Below, piece after piece: positions 45,790 through 58,660 of a stretch of 60,000 bases of DNA. The position numbers and the translations under genes were made by a program. Positions within the stretch are counted from its first letter, which is position 1. The number at the start of each line of letters is the position of its first letter. The notes below the pieces were generated by a model that made no database searches, was not told where the DNA came from, and saw only the letters and a list, made by a program, of their open reading frames with translations. Where the stretch lies: positions 52,906,684 through 52,966,683 of the forward strand of contig NC_087064.1 in assembly GCF_963678635.1 (NCBI RefSeq), in the 5' to 3' direction. This DNA is from Symsagittifera roscoffensis. Its lineage: Eukaryota > Xenacoelomorpha > Acoela > Convolutidae.

Positions 45790-45925
45790 TTTGAATGAAA
45801 TCCAACTTTCTAAGTTCTGGTTTTTTATTGGAGTGTTTGTATCAGAGACATTACAAATGTTTGATCACAGTGATTTTTTATTTACAAAGATTGGCAAAAA
45901 TGTAGTTGCCTCGGCAACATACTCC
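45790..45925. repeat. Flanking repeat of the BEL/Pao remnant, left copy
   Basis: GTTTGATCACAGTGATTTTTT...TTTACAAAGATTGG...CTCGGCAACA is matched at about 80% by 48030-48150. The pair brackets the BEL/Pao remnant in direct orientation and may be remains of its LTRs. The match is only about 70-100 bp, so it may instead be an unrelated dispersed repeat. Confidence 0.45.
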
Positions 45926-46009
45926 CAGGGCCCCGAATCGTCTGGAATGGCGCTAAAAATAATGCGAAAAAATCAAAAAACCTTATCAAGAGCGGTAGCG
46001 GGGCGGTTG

Positions 46010-47617
46010 AACGTGCCGTAAGCCGTTCTCACGATCACCAATCGTGTTGTGCCCTTACTTCCTGGATGTTCCTCCACTAAACGTCCAATCGGCCATATAC
46101 GTCGCGGGGCGAGGTCTTTGATACCCACACTATGTCCCCAACCTTCAATGGTGACTGCATTTCATTCCACTTAGCGCGTTTCGTCAGTGAAGTAAGGTAC
46201 TCCTTCTTCGACCGCTTCCACAGGTAGTTCATCATCTGTTAAATAAGGGTCCTTTTTTCTAAGTCAGCAGCATGTTCTCATCGAATACTCCTGGTGGAAG
46301 GCTGTTGAATGGTCGTTGAATGAGAAAGTGATTTGATGTCAATGGCTTGTCGTTTTTTGGGTAGGCCGTTACAGTAGTCAATGGTCTCGAATTCAATAAA
46401 ATTTCGGTTTCGGTTAAAATTGTCTGAAAAACGTCAAGTGAGAGCTTTTTCGATCCAAGAATGATGAAGATTGTTTGCTTGGCAACCTGAATCAATCGTT
46501 TCCAAGCACCACCAAAATTAGGGCCATATGGTGGATTGAAAAACCATTTGATGTTTTGCCGTTGTAGTTTGAAAGAGCAGGCTCCGTTTTCAACCATTTT
46601 TTGGGTGTCTTCCAGTTCCTTGCAGGCTCCAACATACATTTTTTCGTTGTCGAGTTTCCATTCATGAACATTTTTGGAGTTCCCCGTCTAGCTGTAAACC
46701 GGTCTTTTGCATTGATCAGTGAATCATTGGTCAGATTTGGACAATTTTTAAAATGAACTGCTCTAGTTGCAAGACAAGTAAAAATAATGCCGTATTGTTT
46801 TCCAATGTCTGTTTTGTTATCCAGGTAGAAGAGCAAAAAAACTTACTGCAGTTTTATTGAATGGGAAAATATTATTTTCTCGGAGGTTGTCTGCTCTGTT
46901 TCGTCGACAAAAGAAATAGCGATGAGCGATTGAACGAAGAGCTCGTAGTATCCCAATAATGTGGTAGCGCTGCGCTGCACGAGCGATTTGACGAATTCTT
47001 GTCCTTGATGCATACAAATCTGGTGCGCCTGCTGTTTAACTGTTGGATGAGCTGCTCCTAGGGTCAGCGCGTGACGTGATTTAGTTTCCATTGTTGGGGC
47101 AAAGTCAAGTCTACTGCATGAACGAAGCATATCTTTCTAGTCTAGGCATGGATTGAGTTGAATCAGTTTAAAACTCAGATCCAGGCGTCGCTTCTGTTGA
47201 AAACGTTTGATCGTTTCACTGAGGGATTTTCGCACGAAGAAAACGACTTATGTAAAAGACTGGAGTGACTGAAAAGGGTTGCTGTGATGCACACTCTGAG
47301 GCATTTATTGAGATGCTGTTAGTATATGCTATGGGAGACTTCAATGGTCCTTGAGATGATTGCTACATCAGAAAGGATGGGGCTGCTAAACCTTTTGATT
47401 AGATGTCGGTTAGTTTCAACCCTCTATTGCGTTGATCAGTAGGGTTCAGATCAGTTGTTGTATAGTTCCATGTGCTGTTTCCTTGCGTAGCGTTTATTTT
47501 GGTCAGAGGATTTGCCTCAGAAGTATTTTGTTTCTTCTTCGAGTTAATCCAGTCATTTACACTTTGACTGTCTGTCCACATGCGTACGACAGGATCAACG
47601 TTAAACTGAAGTTATAA
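46010..47617 (-). pseudogene. BEL/Pao retroelement remnant (RNase H to integrase tail)
   Basis: Read on the minus strand. RNase H pieces are at 47617-47399 (MWTDSQSVNDWI, later LNPTDQRNRGL). The integrase zinc region is near 47040-46860 (HQICMHQGQEFVKSLVQ, then FFCRRNRADNL in another frame). The core is at 46840-46490 (GIIFTCLATRAVH, then FTARRGTPKMF) and 46640-46259 (WFFNPPYGPNFGGAWKRL, then LTETEILLNSRPLT). The BEL/Pao-specific tail is at 46180-46010 (KVGDIVWV, then GRLVEEHPGSKGTTRLV). These blocks are diagnostic of BEL/Pao. Several frameshifts and stops make it inactive. RT, protease and gag were not found and are probably deleted. Confidence 0.85.
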
Positions 47618-48029
47618 TTTAGCAAATGTGATTAGTAGAAAACCAATAGTTGCTGTTTGTTCCAGAGAAAACCTAGCGCGGAACGGTTTTATGCTTTTAT
47701 ACTAGTTTGCATAAACATTCCCTCGATGTCAGCTAGTGTCGCAATACCAAACTTACGAAACCGTAGAAGGACTCCAGAAAGTTTGCACGCAATTTTTGGA
47801 AAATCAAGGAAATCGGAATCACTGCATCCAACATAAACTACAGCAGCGACGACAAACTTGCTCTCCAATTTTTGTATAACACAACAAGACTTGCGAATGC
47901 ACGATACGAAATAGGTCTTCCCTGGAAATCCAACTCCAGTCAGAAAAGTGAAAAGTCAACTACATGTTTTTGGCTGTTAACAGAAAAGTTGGTGGTTTGG
48001 GCCCACCCAGGACATATGGCTCCAAGAGT

Positions 48030-48150
48030 CAACTTTCTTCTTTCTGGTTTGTTTATTTCTTTTGTCCAAATCAGAGAGGTTACAACTGTTTGATCACAAT
48101 GACTTTTGATTTACAAAGATTGGAAAAAATTAGATGCTTCGGCAACACGT
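48030..48150. repeat. Flanking repeat of the BEL/Pao remnant, right copy
   Basis: The counterpart of 45790-45925, in direct orientation, sharing TGTTTGATCACA, TTTACAAAGATTGG and TTCGGCAACA. See the left copy for the alternative explanation. Confidence 0.45.
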
Positions 48151-49609
48151 ATGATGGATTCCCCCTGCGGCAGATGATATGCCTAAATGCTTTAGATTGG
48201 GTTTTCATTTTTGTTTCAAAGAAATTGGGTGTGCTGACTCTGCTGACTCGCAACCATGCTGACCCACAATCAAATAAGTTTGGCGAGCATAAAGAGAATA
48301 TTTTAGCTTACAGTCAGATCCAGGGTTTGAAACTCATAATGTTCTGATGACGTAATGGATTGCGTAAGTAGCTGTTTGGCAGAATCAGCACCATATCTGA
48401 CGGTCACAGGGATAAAACAACTACCGGGGTATTTCTCAAGTCTCAAGGTTTGACTATTGACTGTAGATGAGGATCAAATCACCAGAAGCGTTAAACAAAG
48501 GTTTGACAAAGTTTAACATAATGTTTTAGTCACGATTGTAACCACTAATTTTAGGACTTCAAATAACAAAGACTGGAAACTTACTTGACGAATTAAATTA
48601 TTGTTCCGACCATTGAAAATGGGGAGGAACTTTGTATTCGAGTGCGTTTTAGTTTTTTTTGTTTTTTGTTTTCTACGCAAAATCAGGTACCACAAATAAT
48701 GATCAGACTGGGTTGATTGACATATATTAAAGCCCTTTCAGTCGTGATTCGAACCGCATTAAAAATTTCAGCGTTACTTTATTTTGAAAGTCTTACATGC
48801 AGTTTTTGTAACTTTAACTATTTTCGCATCAACTGGAGCCGTCTGTCTCTTTTCACATGTTATAAAGACGCGTGTTTTTTTCTAGACAACTAATTTTATT
48901 CACATTCCTCAGCGATCTAAGTTCTATGAAATTGTCTTTTTCGTTGTTGCAAACACATGTGTTACACAAAAGGGCTGCGTTTGGTCCGTGATCTCTGATT
49001 GCATTTTTCGCAGCTTCGGTTAGTCATGTACAGGTAATGTCCAGGTATATCTGAACGTTACAAGCTTCGTGGATGATAACAGCTGCTCATTCTTATTTCT
49101 CAATTTTTTACACATCCTAAAATTTTTCGTCATTTTGTTTATAATCAGCAGATGAGGATTATGTACCAAAAACATAAACTAAAGTATAGAACAAATAAAC
49201 GTTTCAACCTGAGCCAAGCCTGGACAACAAAGCTCAGTCACGTCACAAATTGAAATTTTTCACTCACATTTGAGAGCTTGTTCTCTTTCGCTTGTTCTCT
49301 TTGTTTTTGGCACGGTTTCATCTTTTTCTGTAGTATGTAACTCAACTTTCTAGTATTGTTTCGAATTACAGTGAGAGAATGCTATTCAAGGTATGTTTCT
49401 CTATGTATTTTTTATATTCTCCAAGATACATTTCATTCTGTTGTTTGAAGTTTAATTGATATACGTTTTCACGTGTATCACAGGAAATCTGAGTTTTTCA
49501 AACTGTCGTACACTTTAGGTGCGCTTGATCTATGACAACAGACAAAGTCAGTGTTGTGACGAAGGATTTGGATCACTAATACTAACTGCAGGGCCGTAAG
49601 TGAGGTTCC
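48151..49609. other. Intergenic region, no gene recognised
   Basis: AT-rich. A segment at 48670-48760 (TACGCAAAATCAGGTACCACAAATAATG...) resembles 33730-33800 in SMG9 intron 1, so another dispersed repeat is present. An open stretch 49519-49595, between an AG and a strong GTAAGT, could be an exon but has no matching partner. Confidence 0.35.
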
Positions 49610-49882
49610 ACTACTTTGTTGGGATGCTTCGTCATAGTGTTAGTTATAGCGTCGTGCCATATGATGACTGTAGAATTAGGGGAATTCCTTCGCAAAGCTG
49701 TCCCTTTGGCAGTGAATTCAGCGGGGCGAGCGACATTCACTACTTTCTACAATCCCGAAAGAGTTATTTTGGTGGTAACAATTCTGTATTGTATTATGTT
49801 GCTTGCCCCTCTATGTGTTGCTTTTCGGCCGTCTTGTCTCGTCTACTCGATACAATCGCAAGGGTTTCCAATGATAAATTGA
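49610..49882 (+). other. Possible terminal exon of a small membrane protein
   Basis: An open frame of about 89 codons ending at TGA 49880-49882. It is richer in G and C than its surroundings and has two hydrophobic stretches (FVIVLVIASCHMM and VILVVTILYCIMLLAPLCVAF) separated by about 30 mixed residues. There is no ATG at its start (the frame begins after a TGA at 49601-49603), so it would have to be a downstream exon. The family is not recognised, and the upstream exons were not found. Confidence 0.22.
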
Positions 49883-51599
49883 CTTAGATTATTATATGTC
49901 CAATTACAGAAGGCTCTGAGTGGCCAGGATATAATCTAATAATCAAATCAAAGGGAAGGGTCTGCGATTTATCGGCCAAAATGCCTAATTGCAATTAATT
50001 TCCAACTTACTCCGCTAACACTAACTATTCTCTCTCTCTAGAGAATCTCTGATGACAACTAATTATTTACTGGTCTCTTACTCCGAAAACCAACTATTCG
50101 ATTCGCTCGCAATAATTCTTCTGACTCTTACAGGCTCTCCGGTACCCTCCAATTCCTTATCTTTCTTTACACTTAGTTTTAGTTAAGTCACGCCATTCCC
50201 TATCAGTCCTGACATCCGCCTAAATCACCCGTCCGCACATGTTTTAAGACTATATCCCTCCTCCTGTCAACTCTGCCACGTGCCAACTTCGGTTTCTTTT
50301 ATCAATCTTTTCACACTTATTAGATACCCAGTATGCGGTAGCTGTCACAATTTGACCAAGCAAACAAATGTCATACGATTCTAATCAACCAATTCCTGAA
50401 CTCTGTGAACTTCAGCTCTCGAGTTCAACTCATCCTCGAAACCATGCTATGTTTACTCAGTCTTTATTTCCAAGGTCTTTATTTTAATTATCCCGTTAAC
50501 GTTCCGACCTCCCAAGGGTAGGGGGAGGCCCTTTTCATGGGTAGCTAACTAATTTCAGGCATCTAAATTTTTTATCTGTACTCTATTCCAATCCCGACCT
50601 TCTAGCTATCAGGGGAAGATAGTTCGTCTATTAGGGGTCAAATTAAACCAAAAAGTCACCTCCGGAGAGCCAAGTAAATTTCCCGTCCATTCATACTATT
50701 TAGGAAACTTAAAATGCCATGCCTCTGTTACTACCATGCTATGCCTCTGTTACTACCAATTTCCTCTGGGACTACTTTTCTTTTACCCTGATTGATATTC
50801 TATTAAAAGCGCATTCGCCAAGCTGAATTGAACCCAATGTTTACCAAATCCACTTTAAATTAAATCCTCTACTCGAAGGTTGCAATGTAAAAGCTATACT
50901 TCTATCAGCTTCTGCTCTAGTTCCCAATATATAAGTTTACCCCCCCCCCCCCCCAATTAATTTTTAGCAAGGTGACCCATTCACTTTTCCAGCGGTTGGG
51001 CTGGGAAATACGCCACTTTCCGGTGTTAAAATTGGTGCTTTCCATGCAATTTTGGGGTCAAAAAGCCCAACGATCAACTTCAGGTCACCCATTGGTCATA
51101 CGGCGTCAAACTTCCATATTTGGGTTCAGAATCATATGGGGGTCCTAACTACCAAGTTTCATTCATATCCCATTAATACTTCACAAGTTATACTATTTCT
51201 AAGGTCCATTATCACTTTTTCCGGGAAAAAGCTATGAACACCGGAAGGAGTCACAGGAGGGGTTTCAATCAGCAGGGGTCTTTTTTCGGGGACGAGTTGT
51301 AGTATCTGATGCCGCCATAAAATCGATATGCCCTCGCTCATTATTTTACGTAAATTGCCTACTTTCGGTCTAAGGGGGTGTTTTTCCAAGTGTGAATAGT
51401 TACAATCGTTACTGGACCTATTCCGCGAACCAAGAAGACTAACGGGAGAAGTTACCAACCTTCCCGATCGTAAAGAAAACGCTTCCTCGCGCCGATTCCG
51501 AAAGCCAGAAGAAATTCGGGAACAACTTTGAACTGTATTTTACCTTTTGGCTTCTTGGAATGTCCTGAGTTGAATTTGCTTAACAACTAACTCATTTTA
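49883..51599. other. Region before the decayed giant-element relative
   Basis: No gene is recognised. It includes a run of about 15 C residues (50940-50954) and pyrimidine-rich stretches. By position it could hold the LTR or leader of the element that follows, but I found no second copy in the window to prove this. Confidence 0.35.
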
Positions 51600-52560
51600 G
51601 GTAATCCATCAAAAAACGCCACTGGGAGTCACACTGAGAAGAATCCAACGAACATCCACAGAGGAGGCTCCACTGGCAGCATGCCTGCGTCGAATGATTG
51701 ACCCACGCGGCACACATACGCGAGTCGGAGAATTGGCTCATCAGATTGGAACCCCTCAAACCAGGCAGGAGCTAAGCACAGTATTTCTGGCAGGAGAGAC
51801 GTTCCAGAGCCCCAATTGACGTTTACTCACAATCAGACGGGGTATTTTTGGAGATGCAACAGCAATGACGACAGCGTTCGAACCTCTAAACAGATCCATG
51901 GAGACGTTCTTACCAAGATTGTCAAGGACTAATGAACCCAACGAAAAGTCTAGAAAAACCAAGATTATATACGGTTGAATCAGACGGGTGTATAGACACT
52001 TAGTATGGATAGAATTAATAAAGCTGGATTTCCAAGAAAAAGACTTTACTAAAAGACAGGAAGACATTGCGCTCACCAGTAACTTGAAAGGGACAGACCT
52101 GAATTACGCGACGGCGAAAAATCAAAATCAGAGGGATACTGTTTAGAAAAATTTCGAGCTACTGTTGAACCGTTTCGGCTCTGGAGTGCAAGGGTATCAA
52201 GAAATGATGCGCTTCAAGAAATGAAAGTATCGTCAAGAAAATACTATGTACAATCTCTTGGATGACTTGGAAATGCAAAGAAGGCATAGACAAACCGACG
52301 AGTCAAATAACAGAATGAGCTTGGCAGTAGCTCAGTAGCTTCAAAATTCCTTGACGGTGTAAGGAGCAGCGATTTCAAGACAATGTTAGCCACTCATTAC
52401 ACGCCTCTCTCAGCCAATGCACCAACGTCGAAGGAGCGGAGACTGAAAACCAAGGAAAAACTTTTACTGAAGCCGCCGATGAGATCAAGCTAAGACAAAA
52501 ACTATTTTGAAAAATTCAATAATGGATGTGCAAACCAGGGTGAGAGCTGCTAAATGGAGA
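51600..52560 (+). pseudogene. Gag remnant of the decayed relative
   Basis: Readable pieces match the giant element's gag: ESDGCIDT, a KNQNQRDT segment, LLNRFGSGVQGYQEMMRF, NLLDDLEMQRR and DFKTMLATHYTPLS. Several stops lie between them. The zinc-knuckle region near 52540-52620 is not recognisable. An open stretch of 75 codons at 51600-51825 (VIHQKTPLGVTLRR) precedes it and may be upstream gag. Confidence 0.65.
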
Positions 52561-52999
52561 AGAGACGCTCTTCATGATCGCACAACAATCATAATGAATT
52601 TTTGCGAAGTTAAATTGCAAAAGTCCACCTATGGATGGTGTTTTTTTTAACCTGGAGGGTCATTCAAATCAGACTGTACACTTGGAAGTCGTGGCGAATA
52701 TCAAGCATCCAAGTCATGGAGAGGCTTTATCAGGTACGACACGTCTGATGAGCGAAGTGGAAGTTTTGAGGAAAGATAAGCCTCAAGAACTTGCCAGGAA
52801 GAAAACGCAGGGCCTAGTAGAAGACACAAGCGGAACGGAACCCGAGACTGCTGCTGAGGATTTCAAAATTGACTACAAAGCAGTCAGCGGCAAGACATGC
52901 CTTAAACAGAGTTCAACGGTAAATGGCAACCAGAGAAATCGAAAAAATAGTCAAGCTCCAGCTGGAGAATGAGAGGGCTGAGCATCAACTCAACGCCTT

Positions 53000-53961
53000 T
53001 GAAGCATCCGCAACAGAAGAAAAGAAGGCACCGAGCAGCTTGAGCTATTGGGATGGTGCCTCAGGGCAGCAAGATTCAGTCAACAATCTCCATGGCGGGG
53101 TTTTATGTAATTAGGAGTCTTAGTGAACCCTCGGAGTTCACCATGATGAATCTGGACATTTATGAGGATTATCTGAGACCAGCAGAGCCACGCACTGAAT
53201 CGAGTGCTCTCCAAGCCTTGTTGATGACAGGTGGTTGCAGGACCATGAAACTCAACGGGTGTAAGGTGGAAGTCGACAGAGCAGATCAAGTGATGCTCAA
53301 CGTGAATGGGACTAGCATTTAAACTAAGACCTATGTAACGACATACAATGACCAATTAGGACAGATTTATTTGGTTCAAGAAGAGTTGGAGATCGGCAAG
53401 ATTGGTCATGACGCCATGATGGAACAAGAAGCAGTACAGGATTAAAATATTGTAGAGAATGGGTTTCCCCAGGGATTACTTGAAGCATCCGCAACGGAAG
53501 AAAAGAAGGCACCGATCAGCTTGAGCTATTGGGATGGTGCCTCAGGGCAGCAAGATTCAGTCAACAATCTCCATGGCGGAGTTTTATGTAATTAGGAGTC
53601 TGAGTGAACCCTCGGAGTTCACCATGATGAATCTGGACTATTATGAGGATTATCTGAGACCAGCAGAACCACGCACTGAATCGAGTGCTGTCCAAGCCTT
53701 GTTGATGACAGGTGGTAGCAGGACCATGAAACTCAACGGGCGTAAGGTGGAAGTCGACAGAGCAGATCAAGTGATGCTCAACGTGATTGGGACTAGCATT
53801 TAAACTAAGACTTATGTAACGACAGGCAATGACCAATTAGGACAGATTTATTTGGTTCAAGAAGAGTTGGAGGTCGGCAAGATTGGTCACGACGCCATGA
53901 TGAAACAAGAAGCAGTACAGGATGAAAATATTGTAGAGAATGGGTTTCACCAGGGATGGCT
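53000..53961 (+). repeat. 481-bp tandem duplication in the decayed relative
   Basis: The block starting TTGAAGCATCCGCAAC near 53000 is repeated from near 53481, with about 95% identity, to about 53961. The duplicated unit corresponds to the spacer upstream of the protease in the giant element (MNLDIYEDYL... against MHIDVYADYL...). Both units contain TAA where the giant element reads on, so the duplication may have occurred after inactivation. Confidence 0.88.
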
Positions 53962-54229
53962 TGATACCCACGAACATAAGACTTGCAGCCGCCAATCCCG
54001 GAGCAATTTAAGTGGCAGGGTGAACTCCAATGACAGTCTTTCAGATGGTAGGAAGGAACCCCTAGTTGAGTTTTTTCGTGGTGCAGAACCTGGATGATTC
54101 GGATCAGTTCATCATGGTGCGTCAGCAATTTCGAAACGACGACTGATCCTAATAATGGAATGATTAGGACAAGTCACCCAGATGGGAATTATGTTAAGCG
54201 ACCAATAAATATGCCAAAATAAGATACCA

Positions 54230-55118
54230 TTTTTAAGACAGAAAGGTAAAGTTACAGCCTAGGCAGGCAGTGGTAGCAATTTTTAGGATGAGAAACCTAA
54301 ATTCATTCAGCAAAAGTGAGCGGCTTACATGATACCGAACCCCAACGGTCAAAGTTCAGTAGTTTTAGGCCAGAACTTTTCCGTCACACAAGAGGGGCAG
54401 TGTGTGAGTGAGTGTATTGTTGAACACACTGGAACACAAAGGTTTGAATCCAGGGTGGAAGGAAACTTGCTTATGCTTTGCTCATGAAGACTGACTATGA
54501 AAACGCTGACAAATTATCGAGTAAAGGACTGTTCGACTCATGAAATTAAAAATCTGGTCTTAAAAAGATTTGATGAATTGCATTTTTTTGATAAATTGTT
54601 CTCTATGAGGTCTGAAACAATTCACGGCTCATTGAGCTTCTCAATTTTTACGAAACGCCCCTCGTCAGATAAAATAGGTTCAAGCATTTAAGAATTAAGA
54701 TAGAGCAGGGAGAGTTTGAGGTGCTAAAGGGAGTTTTAAATTCGAACGCAGACTTTTGAAACATAAAGCTGAAATTGGTTTTTGTAATTTTTTCGAGCAC
54801 GAGATCGAACTGGAAGAATGTTTCGTCCCTCACAGGGAACGATCGAAGCGCATGAGGCCCCACAAGTCGGAGACTTGTCGAGCAGAGGTAAAAATGATTC
54901 TTGAGCACGACTTGATAGATACCTTGAAGTCGCTCTGGGCATGTTGTGTCGTCATGGTCAAGAAGAAAAGAGGACAATTACGATTCTTTTGCGACTTTCG
55001 CTACCTCAATGCGGTGACCATAAAGGATACCTGTCCCATACCACGCATAGTTGAGAGGTTCTCGAAATATAGAGATATTAAGTTTTTCATGACATTGTAT
55101 CTGGGTTCTGCCTTCTAG
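54230..55118 (+). pseudogene. Protease end and RT fingers remnant, decayed relative
   Basis: The region from 54230 holds broken matches to the segment after the protease (FRMRNLNSFSK, VSVLLNTLE). 54756-55118 is open for 120 codons: HKAEIGFCNFFEHEIELEE, SLWACCVVMVKKKRGQLRFFC, FRYLNAVTIKDTCPIPRI and a degenerate first catalytic block ending at a stop. It retains about ten residues that are missing from the giant copy near 16779. Confidence 0.75.
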
Positions 55119-55158
55119 TAGCTTCCCTTGCGGAAACAGGATAGAAAGCAGAAAGGAT

Positions 55159-56175
55159 TTGCGAGTGAGTTGGACTTGTACCAGTAGTAGAGGATGCCCT
55201 CTGCTTGTGCAATGCGACGGCGACCTTTCAAAGACTCATGGGTCAGGCTTGACTAGCATAAAAAAGAAGTACGGGATTCTTGTGATGTGCTTCGTAAATG
55301 ATGTAGTGATAGCGACACCCACCTTGAATGACTATATTGACAAAATTGATGAAATTTCTGACAGCATGAAGAGAGCTGACTTGAAGTGCAAACCTTCGAA
55401 ATGCAGGATTCTTAGGGACTCGATAAAGTACAAGGGAAGAATTATGGATAAGCATGGCGTGAGGCCAAATCGTGATGCGAAGAGGCCGTGTTAACATGGA
55501 ACGCTCCCAGAGCAGACATACAGCTGATGAACATCCTAGAAGTCGCAAGATTTTATAGAGAGCTCATGAAGGGTTACGCAGACAAAGTCTATCCGATCCG
55601 GCAGCTGATGGGCAACAAAGGAAAGAAAGTCAAGTAGAATGAACAAACACAGGAAGCTTTCAAGAACAATAAATGGGAGCTGTGTGAGGCACCACTGCTA
55701 GGCATGCCCACAGAAAAAGGCATTTTTGTTCTCAACACTGATGCCTCAGTAGTTGCCATTTCCGGAATACTGCAACAGGAACTAGAGTGGAATGGGAGAA
55801 CAATTCTCCGTCCCATTGCATATGGCAGTAAGGTAATGAGCAATACTGAGAAGAAGTATGGTGCGCCAAAAGCAGAGTTGAGAAATATCGTTGAGAAATA
55901 TCACGTTAGTTGAGAAAAAGTGCGCCTATTTAGAGAGCACTTCCTTTAAGCTGCGAGTGGACATCCGAAATTTTGCGTGGTTAAAAACGTACTCGATGGC
56001 TCAGAGTTACATTGGTCGTTGGATAGTTAGGCTGAATGGCTATCACTTGATAATCGCGCACATGATGCGTGACAGGCACCAGAATGCTGACAGTCTTTTC
56101 GAAAGATTGGAACAGAAGCAAGCTAATCAAGCGAAAATCTGGGATGTATTCAATATTTTAGACAAAGACACCTAG
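55159..56175 (+). pseudogene. RT palm and RNase H remnant, decayed relative
   Basis: 55250-55494 reads KKKYGILVMCFVNDVVIATPT, where FVND replaces YVDD, so the catalytic pair is damaged. KCKPSKCRILRDSIKY follows. RNase H blocks lie at 55704-55910 (VLNTDASVVAISG, RPIAYGSKVMS) and 55930-56110 (LRVDIRNFAWLKTYSM, RDRHQNADSL). Several frames are used. Confidence 0.75.
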
Positions 56176-57404
56176 GAAGCATTTTCATCGATAAGATGGT
56201 TGGATACGTCAGGACATCCGATACCGGGACACACTGAATTACCAGTGGAAAAGGCGGCAGAGATTAGGATTTTATCCATGAAGGACCCAGTACCCTTGGA
56301 TATGTTGCTACGTTCAATCCTGGTTCAACAGGAGCTGTCTCGCATGAACATAAGCAGCGTTTCACTGCTGGACAAAACGAAACGCTGCAGGCCATACCGC
56401 AGTTAATGCACATGCTAGGTGAATTGTTGGAAAAAGAAATAATCAGAGATGATCCTGGTGGACGGCGGCGATGGATTCGCTAACAGTCAGCGAAATAATA
56501 TGAACAATGCCATCAAAACGTCAGCACAAGGAAAAAGAAAGGAATTGTGGGACATTATTTCCTCAACTAGTCTCATCAATTGCTCAAAAAGTTTTATTGA
56601 GAACATCGTACAAGACAAGATATTAACAGATCGGGACTCAAAAGAAAACAGTCTTTTTCGAGACGCTTGATCAAGGATTAAGTGAAATTGAGTCGAAACA
56701 CTCGGAGCAAGAGAATTTGTCCGGTGACTCGGACACTGAAGAAAACGGAAACGTAGATGGTCAAAACCAAGCTTACGATTTTTTTTCCGGGGAGTTTAGA
56801 TGGATGAGTTGGTAAAGTACATCAGATTTTGCCAAAAAGACGTGCTCCACGGCCGACTCATCCGCCGAAAATATCTGAAAGTAATCGGAGGCTGACACTC
56901 ACACAGACAGAAACTTGAGCAAGGTATCTGAGGTATCAGAATTGGCGATCCACACATTCTTGGTGGAGACTCGGATAAGAGACTTAGACAGGGAGATTTA
57001 TCAAGACCCAGTGAGAGAATCTTTGACAGTGAGAGAGTATTTGATAAAAGGGCAGATAACTTAGAGATGATAGCAGTGTCGAAACGTTCAATGAGCTTGT
57101 TTCCGCAGAAGCAAGCAGTCGTGGTTGACCTAGAGCCATTTGAACAGGAGACAAGGCCATTGGCTAAGATTTGGTGTGTCACAAGATGGAAGATGACGCA
57201 CATCAGCCCGATCAGCTGAATACTCATTTTAGGGTCATAAAGACATACTTGAGGGCAAACTACAGACTCTCGGACTTACTAGGAGTGCATAGAAAAGACC
57301 GTATACGATTAGAATGAAAAAATGGATCTACAACGGAGCACCAGTCAACGGAGATTTGGATGAAGATAGTTAGCCGATCTTGAGACAATTTTTCATGCAG
57401 AAAG

Positions 57405-58660
57405 ATGGACGGTTATATCTGGTATCGTTATCTGCAAAAGGAGAGAAGAGGACAAAGTTCTGTACAAACACAACGCAAAAGTCTTGCCGCAATTTTATCA
57501 AATGGAACTGTTTTTCAGATGGGACATCAAGAAACTGATAAGGTGAAACAGAGGACATTGAAAAGTTGTGAGGGACATCGGATGAAGAAGGCATGCGAAA
57601 AATGGGTCACGGCATGCCTATCATCATGCCGACATGTGAAAGAGCATATGAAATTAAAATTCATTTTGCAGTCAATCGAGTCGACCGGGTTTAGTGAAGT
57701 GGCGGGAGATTGATCATTAGAAGATATGTATGACAGATAGTGGCTACAACTAGATCCTAGTGATAATCGACCACTTCACAAAGTACGCAGAAGCTGTGAT
57801 CTGCAAAAATTTCTCAGCTGAAGAGACTTGCGATCATCTGATCAATAATTGGATAGCTAGACGTGGATGCCCGATAACCTTCCAGTCAGATAATGAAACT
57901 TCTTTTGTAGATGAGCTCACCAAGGAGCTCATGAGACGTTCTCAGTTAGCCCAGGCTCTCTCTACAGGGTACCACTGCCAGACGAATGGCTTAATAGAGA
58001 GAAAAAAATTGAAATCTGGCGTCGTTGTTGAAGTTTTATTGTTCCCAATACATGACTGATTGGGATAGCTATTTGCCACAAATAATGGGAGCTTACAACA
58101 GCACGCAGCTTTTTACTACAGGAGTTCGTCAGCACACGGTGCTGACAGGGCAGGAGAAGGCTCTGACTCTAACGCTCTTTTAGCCTGAGTATGAAAGCAA
58201 GAAGACATTGTCACAGATCTTTGTAAGAGATGTGATAAGACGTCAACAGGAGCTCAAAGACTTAAATAGATGCAATACGCAACAAACTCAGTCGAGGCAA
58301 AGAAAGAAATTCGACAAGAAGGCAGTCGGTGCAGAAGTTTACTCTGTAAAAGACTACGTGTTGGTTTTCCAGAATATCTTCCCAACAAAAGGTACCAAAA
58401 GCTCCTGAAGGAATGGAGGGACCGTTTATGATAACGAATGTACATCAAGAGCGGCGTTTTTACAGCTCAGCTCTGGTCGAGCTGCGCACTTCGAGAACAT
58501 CAAGCCCTTTAAACCATCGACAGAGGACTGTTGTAAACCTGAGGACATGAAGAACTCGCCGTTGAACCTGGATCCTAATGAAAAAATTGAGACATAAGGA
58601 AATCTTGCACCATGCAGAAGAGGATTGGGAAGACCCAGAGCAGAGAGAGGATCCTAAGAA
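57405..58660 (+). pseudogene. Integrase remnant, decayed relative
   Basis: The zinc region is near 57510-57640 (MGHQETDKVKQR, KKACEKWVTACLSSC). The core at 57760-58059 has VIIDHFTKYAEAV, FQSDNETSFVDEL and TNGLIERKKLK, which keeps the second aspartate and the glutamate. The tail near 58300-58440 has YVLVFQNIFPTKGTK and a WRDRL-like GPF region. The acidic region after 58570 (EEDWEDPEQREDPKNIEPD) matches the giant element's post-integrase spacer. Confidence 0.78.

Noticed and set aside
45548-46021. Plus-strand open frame of 157 codons
   Set aside because: No recognisable domain; it overlaps the BEL/Pao flanking repeat and the start of its antisense integrase tail, so it is most likely fortuitous.
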